Made by a program: the position numbers and the translations under genes. A stretch of DNA of 64,000 nucleotides from Oxyruncus cristatus (Eukaryota; Chordata; Aves; Passeriformes; Cotingidae): contig VXAY01001260.1 of assembly GCA_013399855.1 (NCBI GenBank), forward strand, positions 981 to 64,980. The letters are read 5' to 3'. Below, one piece after another: positions 51,501 through 64,000 of the stretch. Position 1 is the stretch's first letter. Each line of letters starts with the position of its first letter. Below the pieces are notes generated by a model. That model was not told where the DNA came from, did no database searches, and saw only the letters and a program-made list of their open reading frames with translations.

Positions 51501-54500
51501 CATCTGCCTGCTCAAGAGAGATGGGTGTTCAGCTGCCCAGTCCTCAGTAGGGCAGGAACCAGACTGCAACTAATTTCCACTTCTTAATCAGTGTGTCCAT
51601 GCAGTGTCTGAACAAACACTGCATGGATGTGAGCAAGAGAAACTTGAGTTTTTCCTGCACAGAGATACAGCTCTGCATTCTGCAGAGACCTTTAACCTCT
51701 CCAAGATCTTTTGGTATCCCTCACTCCCCACTTGGTATCTGATAAAAACACACTGCTTTGCGTCCTCTGACTTCTTGCAACACACTCACGACTTGCTGGT
51801 GGCGCAAGTTCTGGGTCTTTTAATTTCCTTTGTTCCTGGACCTGCTCTTCAGAGAAGCTATAGGGCCTGCCAACATCTTTATCCACAAACATCTCACACC
51901 TATCGCAATCCACTGCCTTACTTGGACTTAAAAGCAATGACAATTTTACCTGATTAAGAATTCTCAAGTTCGGGCTGCATTCTTCCCGTGGTAATTATAA
52001 GTGGAATATTCTATTTATCCTGTTTCCATCATACATGTGTATTTTCATTTTGCTTGGAATGTTCCTCCTCCCATGCTTTCCAAATGTTTAATCAAGTGCT
52101 GCTCCCTTTGAAATACTAATCCTGCCAAATTTTTTTATTGTTATTTTTCAAGCATTGTGGTGCTTTTCCCTTCTCATCTTTCAGTATTAGCATAGGGGTT
52201 TGTTTCTTGTTTTGTTTTGTGTTGTTCTGTTGAGGGTTTTTTTAAGGACTTGCTTGTCTTACTCCAGCCTAGTCACGCTGTACATCCCTACGTTCTCTCT
52301 CACTAGGAGTCAAGAAATGTCAACCCAACTTTGGGAGCAGCCCTACAGTCCAGCTTGCAGGACTCTCATTTTCCTTGAGACATATTTGATTCCCATCTGA
52401 ATTTTCTGTAATATCTTTGATATTAGTTTGAAACTATCTCAGTTTTACATAGTGGGTGGCCATTTCTTCTCTAACCTGTATGACTGTGACTTTCATTAAA
52501 TCAGAAACTTAAAATAATTAAAATATTCTTGATATCCATCAATCTCTAGACACATATCACTGTAAAATTTAATTGTTTAAATATCTAATTAAAAGATACA
52601 TAATTGCTATCCAGTAAAGGCTGGTTTTTGGTCTTTCTCTTACTGAACACACAATGAGCAGAACAACTGTAGGGGACTAGATTCATTTATAGCTGTTTTT
52701 GATGAAGAAAAAGTCAGCACTAGCAGGTGCTGTATGTCACCTGTTCCAGGGCAGACCCAGGTATCACACAGCTGTTTCACATACTGCCAGTGCTCCTGAG
52801 GGAGGGGGGAGGAGCAGGAGACAGAGAGAGAAGTATCCAAATCTTAAATACAAAATCACTTTCTCAACTTTGAGAGCATGAATTGCCCTCATTCATCTCG
52901 ACTGACTTTCAGTTCTAAAGCCTAATTATGATGTATAACACTCAAACTTTATAAGAATTGTGTCTGAAACTGCTGGCCATCTTGCTCACTCCCCGCAGCT
53001 GTGCAAGTGCCTTTGTGCCCCACTTGCCAAGCAAAGGGCAAAAATACCCCCAGATTTACCAGCCCTGCAGGACTTCATTCCTGAGTGGAATTTGCTCGTG
53101 GATTACTCCCTCTCTATGAACAGTGATATAAACCTTTCCCTGTAATTACCTCTCCTCCTCTGTGGATTGAGGGTAGTGCAGGGCCCTCCCCTGTACACCC
53201 AGCCCATTACACAAACCAAAACAAAGCAGGCAATGTGGTTATCTCTGGATTGAGTGGCAATAAAATTAAGCCCTAAATGCTAATACCTTCAGCTTGCAGG
53301 ATAAACACATTGTCAGAACACAGTCCAGTGTACAGGAAACAAGACATTACCATTTGTAAATAAAAGGTGGAAGACAGCTAACACTCTATTACTGCAAATA
53401 TCATGGAATATAATTAAGGCTGGTGCGTTTCAGACATTACGGAGAGCTGACAGAGTTCAGCAGGGAGAAGAAGGCAAATCATTCAGCCATTCAGTTCTTG
53501 ATTTTGTACCATTTCTGTTTCTTACACCTAAGTCCCACTCTCGACTCTTTTTAAGTTAGAGGTTTTTCTTGTTCAGAAAATACTTTAAAAACTTAGGTTG
53601 GCACACATAACTCTTGGAAGATTGGCTCCAGAAAGGGAACATGGTGGGTTTTCTTCCCTGCAGACATCAGTAAGCTCACAGGAGCGCCCATCCCCTGTGC
53701 TCTCCATTTCCCCTTCTACAGCTCAAAGACAATGCCTTGGTCACCAGTGCTGTTCATCATGCTGGGCTCCTTCTCAAGTCCTTTTCTGGTCCCCTTCCTC
53801 TCTGTCTCCCACACCAGGATCACTTCTCCAGGACTCACAGCAGACACACACCTGGTGACCTGCAGGGCACCTTTCATTGCTCTGCATTACCCTGCACTAA
53901 CCTCAGCGGCTGCTGAACTCACATCCCTGTTCTTAAAAAAACAACAAACCCCAAACTGCTTCGTACTGCCCTCTAACCTCTCAATGTCAATCCAGGTTTT
54001 TCTTTTCTCTCCAAGCCTTGAGTAACAAGGAGATCAGTTTAATTTATAAACACTATCTTTAGTGACAATTTAAACTTTGCTCTGCTCTTTAGAAACCCTC
54101 TTAATCCTCTCTTACTTCACAAATTCCCAAATCCTTACCTTCCTCCAGCCCATTTCACCACAAAGCAAACAACCAATCTTTTAAAGACACTTACATGCAA
54201 CACAGCCAACAACAAAGAATAAACCTTGAATTTCAAGCTAAGCTATTTGAAAAAAAACCCCAAACTTATTTGCTTTTGGTAAAGTTAACCCTTTCACACA
54301 CTCACAATTATCCCAGATCCACCTCACTGTATAAACAGTGGGATTAAATGCACGACAAAAACTTTGCAGAAGATCCTTTAACCAACTATATTCTGCTGTA
54401 ACAAAGTGATTGAGCAATCCATACCAGTATCTAAAAAGAATAAATGTCTTCAGTCTCAGAGATGATCATGGAACAGACAGAGTGATGTAGAAAAACACTT

Positions 54501-57500
54501 TTTTCAGACCTTAAAGCTCTACCCTTGCTTATCTCCAACTTCTCATTTTTACCATCCTAATAAGTTTAGACACCACTCAGACTACCTCAAGAAAAGAAGC
54601 CTTAACAAGTAATATCACAACTGCCACCACCCTTCCTTCATTAGAAACACCTTGATATATATAGTTATTACTTATTGAAAATAAATTAGAAACAAGATAG
54701 TCAAAATCAAATATTCCATTATGAACAATTTTAATTAAAACAGACACTAAAATATATTATAGAAGTAAGTCTAAGACAGACAGAAAATCACCTAATACCA
54801 TGAATCAGCTTATAGACACCGAGGGGGTTTTTTGTCCTGAGAAGAAAGAAAAAAAAAAAAAACCACAAACCAAAACTGACAAGTCTCTCATATCAAATTA
54901 CTCCCAAAACAAACCAAACATGAATATTTTATTAAAAGAGAAGGTTGTAATTACAAAAAGAAAAACCTTTACCGAAGTACTGCCCAAAACCAGAGGCTCA
55001 TGATGGGATACGTCTGGCTAAGTTAAACAAAAGGCAGTGGAGTGCAGTACATGCCCCCTCTTTGGAAGGAGCTGGCACAGCCAATCATCAGCAATGTGAG
55101 AACCCCACCAGATGATGGAAGAGGGCAACCAAGCAGACACACACCGACCTCCACACGCACCCAGAGGAGGATTACTGCCTTAATTAGAGAGGCGAGGGCA
55201 GAAACAACGGGGAATTCCGAGTGTGCTCCATAGCATGGAATGGTGCTACTGGCCTATTTTTACCATTGGCAATGGGAGGGGAGGCACAGCAGCTCTAGTA
55301 GGAGCAAGTGCATTATGATACAACACAACATGAGCATTATAAAATGCGAGATGAATCTCGAGCCCAGAGGCTCTTTAGCACCACTCCAAATCACAACTCT
55401 CTGCCTTCATTTTTCTTCTTTGCTACCATTCCACTTCTCTCAGTACTTCTGACTCGATTAACCCTTTTTTCTCTTTCTTATCTTTTACCTTCCTATTTTC
55501 ACAGCATCACATCAGATTCTTTAAAAAGCATCTGAGCACTAACAGCAGAGATTATAGATCAGCAGTCAGGTTTTTCTGACATACTCTAAGCCAGGGAAAC
55601 TCCAGTTCTTTCCAGTGAGAAATTTATCACTTCATTGGCACCTCAGTAAGACAGCATGCTCTTTTGAAAATCTGGCCCCTGATTAAAAGTTACAAAAATC
55701 ATAAATCAAATTGTAACCTGTTTTCAATGGTCTGAATTCAACTGCTGTGAATTTGTTTTTTTCTTCAAATACTTTCCCCAGAAATTCAAGTCTAACGAGC
55801 CTGAAACAGATTTCCTGCAATACAAGCTTCCTGGGAATTTGGAAAGATGCAGTTGTGTGCCATGCCTGATTTTTGGTATCCCTTCCTGGAATGGCAAGTT
55901 CTGGTGTTCAGTTTAACCAATTCCATCTTTCACGCTAACCTGGCCTGAAATGATGAAATCAATTTTCCAAGAGCTTTTTTGGTCTTTCTGAAAGGCTGTG
56001 CTGGGACCCCTGATCCCTCCCCACAGCCCACACAATGTGCTACCTGAGCGCGGGCACAGCAACATATGGTACAGTAGGTTATAACCATTTTACCATCTGC
56101 TCTCTCTGAACTCTAACCTCGATAATCCCGTATCAGCTTTTCCCCTTAACTGCCACAGTTCTTAGATCTTGGCTTCTACTTACCCTTCTAAAATTAAACT
56201 GCAGCAAAACACATGGCCAGATTATCTGCTGCTCTGCAGAAGCCTCCACTCCTCCCCAGGTGACTTCACTTGGCCAGGGCCTTAAACAAATGATGCCTTC
56301 AGAGCTACAGACCTTCCTTTTTTCAGTGAGTAACCAGAACATTCTTTATTCTGCAAAAATATTGCTCAAGATCCTGTCATATCCTTTACATACCCATTTA
56401 CAAAGTAGTTTGTTTCTATTACACCCTTATTTAGGGCAGCACCTTCAGTGGAACCACAGAGGAGTCCATAACTTTCCAGGAGCAAACTGCAGGTTTTTAG
56501 CAACATTCCCCACAGTGCCTGACTCTGTCAAACCACCTCCCACTATGGGCCTAATTTGGTTTTTCCACTAACAGCCCCATTAGTACAACCCCTGACCATT
56601 TTGCTACTCTGTGTTTCCATAAAACCCAAACAGTGGCATCGCATTGAAAAATAAAATGTTAATTTTATGGTAATAAAGATAAGTTCTATCCAAAGTTCAG
56701 AAAACTGGACAGATTTTGTAAACTGAGAGAGCACTTTTGAAACTTTTATTATTAAATTTGTTGGTTTTGTGTTTTGTTTGAGCTTTGCTTTTTTGTTCTG
56801 GTTTGGGTGTTTTATTCTCTACTTTGTTTTGCTTGCATCTCATGACATCAAGCTCTGTTTCATATAGAGGTTGGAGTTTGAAAGTCTAAGCTTTAATTCT
56901 AGCTAGAACAGCTCATCTAGTGGACTGCCTTCAAATTTGAAGTCTGCCTCATTTACAAAAACTCAAAAAATAGCGACACAGTAATTAAAATCCATGAAAG
57001 ACTGTGGCTTTGGTATAATTTATACATACCCATGCGAAACTACTACATACACACAGACATGGAAAACATAGAGATATTTTTAATAAATACCAATCACAGC
57101 CACAGGAATATACACATTCTCTGTTTTTTATTATAGCACTTGACAATACCAGTTCTTATGGAGGAGGAAATTGAAGAAGGAATCAAATACAGTTATCACC
57201 AATTACTATTTTACAATATCTAGATTCAACTCAAAATATTAAATCATAACAGCTCAGTAAACTTCTCTGACTCATTATCAACTGAACCAGACTGTAATGC
57301 CTACACAATGAAAACTACATTTGTAGAAGAATAGCATTGTAAAATGATTCAAGTTTTAAAATCAGTATAATGCCTTCTCATTAAAAGTATGCATTTCTTC
57401 TCCGTTTTGAAATTCCACATCATGTCTACACACATTGCTTCCTTTTGGATTCCCGTTTAGTATCTGAACAAAAGAGGAATTCGATTTTTCGAATGTGTGA

Positions 57501-57900
57501 AGAAATCAGTTCATGAGACATAATTTTGCTTTTTCACACATGAGCAGTTTAAATATGTTATTCAATGTTATCTTGAGGCACAAACATAAGGCATGTAGGT
57601 TAGAGAAGTCAAAACTACATACCAGACTGCTACCTCAAATGTTTTTCAAAACAGGCAGCTGAAGAATATCATGAAAACTATGGTTTAATTAAAGACTATT
57701 GAATTTAGTTGTAATCTGGGTCCTATTACACAAGTAGTATACAGTAACTATACAAATATACAGAGTCCCTAAATATACATATGAAATTCCATACATGTTT
57801 TCCAGCTACACAAATGATCTATATTCCACAGCTCTACTTGGGGAAAGAGAGTAGTACTTTGGTTTTTTTGGAGTTTATGCTGAAACAGCCTCTTCCTGCC
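45557..57900. other. Long AT-rich non-coding stretch (intron of the TAF4-like gene or intergenic)
   Basis: No exon with both splice context and recognisable protein similarity was found on either strand. Segments 48390-48720 and 49230-49600 are GC-richer and hold open frames without recognisable domains. Short elements include an inverted repeat at 47839-47859, an A-run at 54849-54861, and TG/T-rich patches at 52198-52250 and 56757-56835. If the TAF4-like gene is intact, this is part of its last intron. Confidence 0.45.
47839..47859. repeat. 21-bp palindrome
   Basis: TGTCAATAT / ATA / ATATTGACA has perfect 9-bp arms. A third, partial copy (CATGTCAA) follows at about 47866-47873. Confidence 0.55.
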
Positions 57901-59040
57901 CTATACAATGCAAGAGAAGTAAGACCTTTAATGGTTAATAACTATGGTTCACCCTTCACTTTTCCCCTCCAAATACAGGAGGACATCAGCTCTGCCCTCC
58001 CCCCTCAATTCTCTTTTGCATTCGAAGTATTTCTATCTCTGCATAAAAATGACTTTTTTATTATGCAGTTTCACAGACTATCCTAGGTGGCACCCCAGGA
58101 GCATAATCCTGATTCACAGAACAAAACCATCTAATTACTCCAGCTGCATAATTCATTGGCCCACAAACAGAGGTTGGCCAACCCATGATCTTATCTGGCA
58201 GACTCCAGGAGCATGTGTGGGAATCCCTACGGGAGGAACACCGGGCAGGGCTGGAGGTCAAGCGCTCACTGGGACGACTTGGGCTGGCCAAGGGGAAGGA
58301 GGACAAAGGAGACACCGTGCAGCCTGGAACTTGGGCACTGCAGGCAGTTCCTCCTTCCTTTGGTCGCTCAGTCAGTCTGCAGGTGAATCATTTAAGGAGA
58401 GGTTTGTCCCCGAGCCGTGGATCCTCCACGGCCACGCTGCGATGAGCCACACGTGTAACTCAACTGCAGTAGTAAAGAGCAGGAGGAAACACTTGCATTG
58501 GCACTACTGTAACTATATACTACAGATCTCCTCCAACCTCACTGAGAGGCAAGAGTGTCATTTGAAAATCACACATTGCTCAGATGACAAGAGCAAAACA
58601 CACTTATCGGGTATTCCTTACTTTGCATCTGTTTTTCCTACCCCGCTGATGAAAAGCTCTGTGCGTTCACAGTATTCTGGCAAACCTCCCAACAGAAACC
58701 TCTCAGACACCGTCTATAGAGAATTTCTGCAGGTCCTTTTATTATTGCTTGTTTGTTTTAATTTACCGGAGTTGCTTTCAAGTTCCATCCCCCCTTTGAA
58801 AAACATCACCCCGTTCGTTGGCATGATCACATACCTGCGATTCTCTAAATGACAGATAGAGATGAGCCCTGGACCACTCTTGGTGCCAGTTAGCAAAACA
58901 CCTGACAGTCTCCCATGAATTCCCAATGTAAAGAATGGATATTTAAAAGAACTATGAATTGGGTTCTAACGTGGAACATTTTACCACATAATAAAGACTA
59001 AGCCAGAAAACATTTCAATTCTCAGTAATGTTTTCATCCT
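57901..59040. other. Non-coding stretch with an unexplained 302-codon open frame
   Basis: A plus-strand frame from ATG 57944 to 58852 is open for 302 codons, unusually long for this window. The product has no recognisable domain or signal peptide and shifts composition from lysine/serine-rich to glycine-rich and back. The central part (58200-58440) is locally GC-rich, which favours long chance frames. I treat it as probably not a gene. Confidence 0.3.
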
Positions 59041-59075
59041 GCATTATAACAAACATGAGTGGCAGAGAGACTTGT

Positions 59076-59200
59076 CAGCCCAGTGGTTAGGGCACTATTC
59101 ATCTTCCATCTCCCAGATCTGGGCTGCAACTACTCGGCAATAGACTCACTTTCTCACTAGAAATGTCATCTCGGAGCTGAGAAACCTTCTTGACAAATAT
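59076..59200 (+). mobile_element. Old tRNA-derived SINE-like fragment
   Basis: CAGCCCAGTGGTTAGGGCAC resembles the A-box head (GGCCTAGTGGTTAGGGCAC) of sauropsid and MIR-type tRNA-derived SINEs. ATCTCCCAGATCTGGGCTG after it resembles their decayed B-box region. The body is too diverged to delimit, and the ends are approximate. Confidence 0.4.
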
Positions 59201-60482
59201 GTTTTTGAAACAGATGTATTTTTGCTAAACATTTTATCTTTGACAAAAATGTATTTTGACAGAGAAAGTTTCATAGCAAATTTTTTTTCACCAGCTCTAA
59301 TAACAAGTTAGACTTCTAGGGCCTAAGTGGGGAAAGCTGCTCAGACTATGCCTTGCTGATTGAGGTAAGGCCTCCCTGGCAGGAGCAATGACCATCGCTG
59401 TAACTGCCCTGATGGACATACAGGTCAATTCTCCATTGCTCTGTCCTGATTTTCCAGTGTTTACCCTCAAACAATGAGCCACAGGTCCCCTCTCGCCGTG
59501 GCATTCAGAGCAAGGCTATGAATGGGACCCAAACCTGCCTCACCCTCCTCAGCTGGTCTTCACAGCTTTGTCTGAATGACTCCTTCGCGTACTTAAGTAG
59601 TAATTAACAACAGAAATGTTTAGGATAAACAGTAAAGACAGAGCATTTGAAAAAAGAGTTAACAGATGTCCTTAACATTGCTGCTGGCCTAATAACGTTG
59701 CTGCAGTAATTCATTTGATGTGGAGTTTATTTAGCTGCTGCAAACATACAGGGTTATAATAATCATAAGCAGGTTGCATTAAGCACAATGGGTGTGTAAG
59801 ATAGTGTTAAAAATAATTCCAGAAACTGTATGCCTTAAAGACATTAGATGTGCAGTGTCTTCTACAAGCTGACTGTGAAAAGCTAGCCAGAAAGCATCTT
59901 TCAGACTTTAAAAAAAATTTACTAAAAAGAAATATAAAACCCAAGACTTCTTTTACAGATAATTTTGCCTATAGTTTGGGATGGCAAACATTGAATTCAA
60001 ACATCAAATCCTGGCATACTCCAGTAAGCTATCGGCACAGCAGTGCTGCCTTTTTTCCTTTGAAAAATGAAAGAATTAAATTCAAAACAAACAACTTCAA
60101 TTTAACACCAAACTACAGGATAACCAATCTTAAAAATGTCAAATTGTAATGGATCTTAATACCCATATAAAACACAAAAATAGTGGCATTGTTCCTTGGT
60201 AATGCATAGCAACCTTACAGAATTTCAGTGAAGGAGAAAGAAGGGAAAAACACCTTATTACTTCTAACTCCTGCGAGCCATTTTGGTCTCCAAAGGTTTT
60301 AGACTGCCTGAGGCCATGTGTCTGCAGTGTTTCGGGAAATGACTTGCCTTCGCACGAACACTGCTATGTTCTGCAGCACTGCTGCCCCCCAGCATCCCCG
60401 CTCAATTTCTAGTTAACTCTTCCTTACCTGCATCAGCCTTTTCCCCCTTTTTTTTGCAGCAAGATTTCAGAAAGGTTCTGCT

Positions 60483-60545
60483 TAAAAAAAAAAAAACAAC
60501 AACAAAAAAAAACCAAACCGCCACAAAAACGCGAACCAAAAACCC
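60483..60545. repeat. A-rich low-complexity tract
   Basis: Runs of A interrupted by C (AAAAACAACAACAAAAA type) across about 60 bases. Confidence 0.7.
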
Positions 60546-62245
60546 CTCTGCTTTTTCTGCCAAGTTTGCTCAGAAACAAGCACGACCAGAATTTACCTCT
60601 ATAAATCTTTGAGAGAAAAAGGAAATCAATTTGAAACTAAAATATTTGGAAACGCAACTAGTTTAGCTAACAATCATCGTGGAGCTTTGAAGTTCGATAC
60701 TGCTCAAATGTTTGTCTGTTTTGCCTCAGTTAACAAACAGTTAGAAAACAAAAAACCATCAACACCCGCATAGAAAACAACGGCACTACTAAAATCCTTC
60801 ACTTATCACTGTATTTAGATTTTTAATTACACTCCCAGCACCACATTAGAGGCTGCGATTAAGTCCCTGGGTAAGGCCTCAAAACTATTCACCAATTTGT
60901 CTTAGCGGCAGTGTATTAAAAGTAGCAGGAAATAAACCATCTAACACAGAGAAAGATTGAATCCTTCGTATAACGTACTGAATGCACTTGGCAGAGCCGT
61001 TTTGTGTTTCCCTCTATTTTCTGTAAGGATACACAGCTACATACTGCAAGCTATACTGCTTGATAGCTTCCTTAAAAATCTCCAGAAAATTCGTAGCCAA
61101 GGTCACTGCTGACTGACTCCAAATATGACAGTGGATGAGGCTACTCAAATATTCTGTTCATCTCAGAGGTTGAGTAAGCAGCTCTAACTAAGAGGAAAAT
61201 CGATATAATACTTCACAGTGAGGAAGAAAATGGAAAATAGTTTAGCAGTTAAGTGGTTAATGCAATTCCTAAGTGTTCAGCAATCATTGCAATTTAGTGC
61301 CATTTCGATTATTACACAATAAACAGACCATGTTGTCTGGAAGCAAATTTTTATGAGTATAGCTGAAGGGGTTGCAACTTATTTAGCTGCTGAAACTCTA
61401 AGGGAAAGAACATTTCTGAATGCTAACACTACAGATCAGAAATATACAGGTACACTGGAAAGGTTATTTTTAGGTCACTACTATGGTAACTAACCACACT
61501 GACCTTTAAAATTAGTATGCAGTTCAAGAAAAATGAAGTTCAGTAAAATGTTCTTTAAACAGGATAATTTTAATAAACAATATTGCCCATCCTTACAGCA
61601 GAATTCTGTCACTTTTTACAGCTGTGAATTCTACTTTTATATAATAATATAATGTACAAGAATATCGTGATGCAGAACTGATTAGGAAAGAAATGTAAAC
61701 AGCCAGAAAACTGATTAAACTATCATTAATTTATGTTTAAAGAATTAAAAAAATAATAACAGCTATATTTATTTCTGCAGAATAAAACTGCTAGCTGGAG
61801 AAGGGCAGTTTTTCATATTATGTAAAGTCCAGGAAATATTTAGAACAGCCACAGTCAAAATCATCTTACTTTGTCTCATTTTGAAATGACAGAATTTTAA
61901 GTGGATTTTAAAAGCAAACCCAGTTCCGCAATTTATAAATTCAAAGACAAGAAGGTGAGAATTATGTTCAGGGCAGATGAGAGAAACAGCACGAGATGAA
62001 GAGTCTATGGTTGATGGCAGCAGGGACTCAGTAAAGGAAACAGCATTTCGAACAAAAGTACTCTCTGAATCCAAAATACTGATGATTAACTGGACAAAAC
62101 TTCAATTACAATCATGGTTTTAAGAAATAATATATTATGAGCCAGTCCATTAGATAAGAAATGGAAATCAAATTTTTGGCTGGTTATAAATGTGTTCAAC
62201 AAAACCACCAGCACAGAGAACACACTAACAAGTAGTAGATGCTGT

Positions 62246-62267
62246 TAAGTTGGCAAGAGCCAACTTA
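62246..62267. repeat. Perfect 9-bp hairpin with 4-base loop
   Basis: TAAGTTGGC (62246-62254), loop AAGA, GCCAACTTA (62259-62267). A compact stable hairpin without a U-tract. Function unknown. Confidence 0.6.
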
Positions 62268-62395
62268 CCCCATCAACTCAGTGATCAAATAGACAACACA
62301 GTCGTTTAATTTTATTTTGTCTCAGCCACATTTGAGACAGCTTATAATGTTATGTCAAATGGCTGACAGTAAACCAGATACATAAATAGAAATTA

Positions 62396-62438
62396 TTATA
62401 TATACACACACATATATGTCTGTATGTGCATATATACA
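62396..62438. repeat. Degenerate AT/CA microsatellite
   Basis: Imperfect TATATA, CACACA and TATG runs, low complexity. Confidence 0.7.
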
Positions 62439-64000
62439 GGGAGAGACATACACAAGCATTTTAGTCTAGGCCACACTGTAGACCTTTTTCAATATGTGGC
62501 TCTCCCAGAAGAATATATAAAAATTACCTTTAAAAAGGGAAAATGATACCTGCATTTTTTCAAGACTCAATATGCTTGTGAGTAACATTGCCTTGAAGTG
62601 AGTTTTAAATGCCTGGATCACAACTGCTGTGAAAAAGGGAAAAAAAAAAATCTCTACACTAGTGGAATTCTGGGCCACCCGTGTTCCTGCGTTCCTGGAA
62701 TTCCATGTTACACCTACACCTCTTTGTTGGTGCCAGGTAGGAGAGGTGGGTGCTGGTCAATTAGTAACTACATCCACCTTCAAGGCCCATCTGGAAATGA
62801 GCACAATTACAATATTCACTGTAAAAAGACACAGCAAGGGACAGGCACAATTACCAGTCTAACAATACCAGCAACAAAAAACAACCAAAAAAAGAGCAAA
62901 GGATGGATGGCAAGTACTAACACCCTCCTTTCCCTCCCAGGGATCTCATGCAGCCGTGGGAGCGAGTTGGTCACTTCCCAGGGCCACCCAGGGAGCACCA
63001 ACTCTCCAGTGGATCCAAACCTGTGCTGAGGACCGTGGACACAGCAGGAGACCTGATCCTACACACACACAGAGAGTCAATTTTCCAGGTTAGAAATCCC
63101 ACTGAGAAAGCCCAGAGCTCTACACCTCATCTGTCCATGCTTCCAACTGGGCACCCAGGGCACGCTGATTTCTGTCCACTGGTGCTCAAGCAGCTACACC
63201 AGCAGCCATACTCTTTTTCCCCGCCCTGCCAATTAATATTTACAACAGCATTTCTGTTAAAAAAACCCCCAACTTAGGTGTATTAAAAAACCCCAACATG
63301 GCAACAGGGTCTAGTTTCCGAAATGTGAAGCAAAATCTTAAACTTGGCTTCTCTGAAAATTGAAGGTTCGGCCTCCACCCCTACCTTTCCATGGAGTAAT
63401 TTTGCTGGTAGTAAATAACCAAAATTTTCATTTTTTGAGAGCCAAGCAAGACTCTGAGCGTTCTTCTTGACATCTTTTCAGCCAAGACTACTTATAGCTG
63501 TTGGCCACTGAAGAGCTTATCTAAGGAATGGGAGGTTGTAAGTGTGCCAGCCAGATGAGAGTCCTAAGCAGGCAGGGACACAACAGGTAGTATGCCTGGA
63601 CAGAAAAAAATTCCCCAATATTATTTTCTCATGAGGAAAGACATTCATTTGCTGTACAATCTCCAAATGGATGTTAAAATAAATGCAGGTTCTGACAGGT
63701 TATTTTTCATTTTGCTTGACTGGTGTTTACACAAACAAATCCAAATTTCAGTTAAAACAAACAAACAAAAATGCTCATGTAAGTACTAATTTGGAAAGTA
63801 AGGTTTCACCAAGATTACATTTTCCAGCCTGACATAAGAGAAACGTGAAGCAGAAATAATTACTGTCTGAGACTAGGAAAAACATTGGTGATTAACTACA
63901 CAGATTTAGCTTTAAAATACAGATTTCTCTGCAATACCATGGCCACATACAAGTATCCAGCTTTAAAAAGAAACTGCTAATTCAAAGGAGACCAGGGAAG

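Larger units (their letters stand above)
59201..64000. other. AT-rich non-coding stretch with conserved-looking blocks
   Basis: No exon recognised. Blocks 59590-59800 and 60800-61420 are AT-rich, non-repetitive and rich in ATTA/TAAT cores, and may be conserved non-coding elements. The motif TTATTTAGCTGCTG occurs in both (59727-59740 and 61379-61392). Also present are an A-rich low-complexity tract (60483-60545), a hairpin (62246-62267) and an AT/CA microsatellite (62396-62438). Confidence 0.4.

Noticed and set aside
1..64000. Recent CR1 LINE insertions, endogenous retroviruses, CRISPR-type arrays
   Set aside because: I saw no CR1 3' end repeat, no long terminal repeats or retroviral frames, and no regularly spaced repeats.

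Overview
This looks like vertebrate nuclear DNA, most likely from a bird. The evidence is a spliced gene with long GT-AG introns, a CpG island at its 5' end, AT-rich non-coding DNA, and very few recent transposons. The only interspersed repeats I recognise are old, decayed fragments. No bacterial, viral, rRNA or intact tRNA gene is visible.

Layout, 1 to 42.3 kb: one plus-strand gene, KCTD15. A GC-rich start (1-460) contains a probable non-coding exon ending at 147. Four coding exons follow (4395-4570, 26381-26525, 34429-34734, 40241-40396). Together they give an uninterrupted 256-residue protein starting MSRLSLTRS and ending IKQEPLD. The 3' UTR runs to about 42.3 kb. Intron 2 is large (21.8 kb) and holds at least nine short fragments of an ancient palindromic repeat between 7.3 and 17.2 kb.

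Layout, 42.3 to 45.2 kb: the tail-to-tail interval. It has a small isolated CpG-rich patch (about 42.55-42.79 kb) and AT-rich sequence that looks like the 3' UTR of a minus-strand gene.

Layout, 45.2 to 64 kb: on the minus strand, 45389-45556 is an intact terminal coding exon. Its 55 residues clearly match the extreme C-terminus of the TFIID subunit TAF4/TAF4B family, but the sequence mixes features of both known paralogs. I found no further TAF4-type exon up to 64 kb. The rest is AT-rich non-coding DNA with conserved-looking blocks, small inverted repeats and one old SINE-like fragment.

The main point of interest is this neighbourhood. In human, KCTD1 (the paralog of KCTD15) lies tail to tail with TAF4B. 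Here KCTD15 lies tail to tail with a TAF4-like exon. This suggests a third TAF4 ohnolog, paired with KCTD15 since the early vertebrate genome duplications and surviving at least in part in this lineage.
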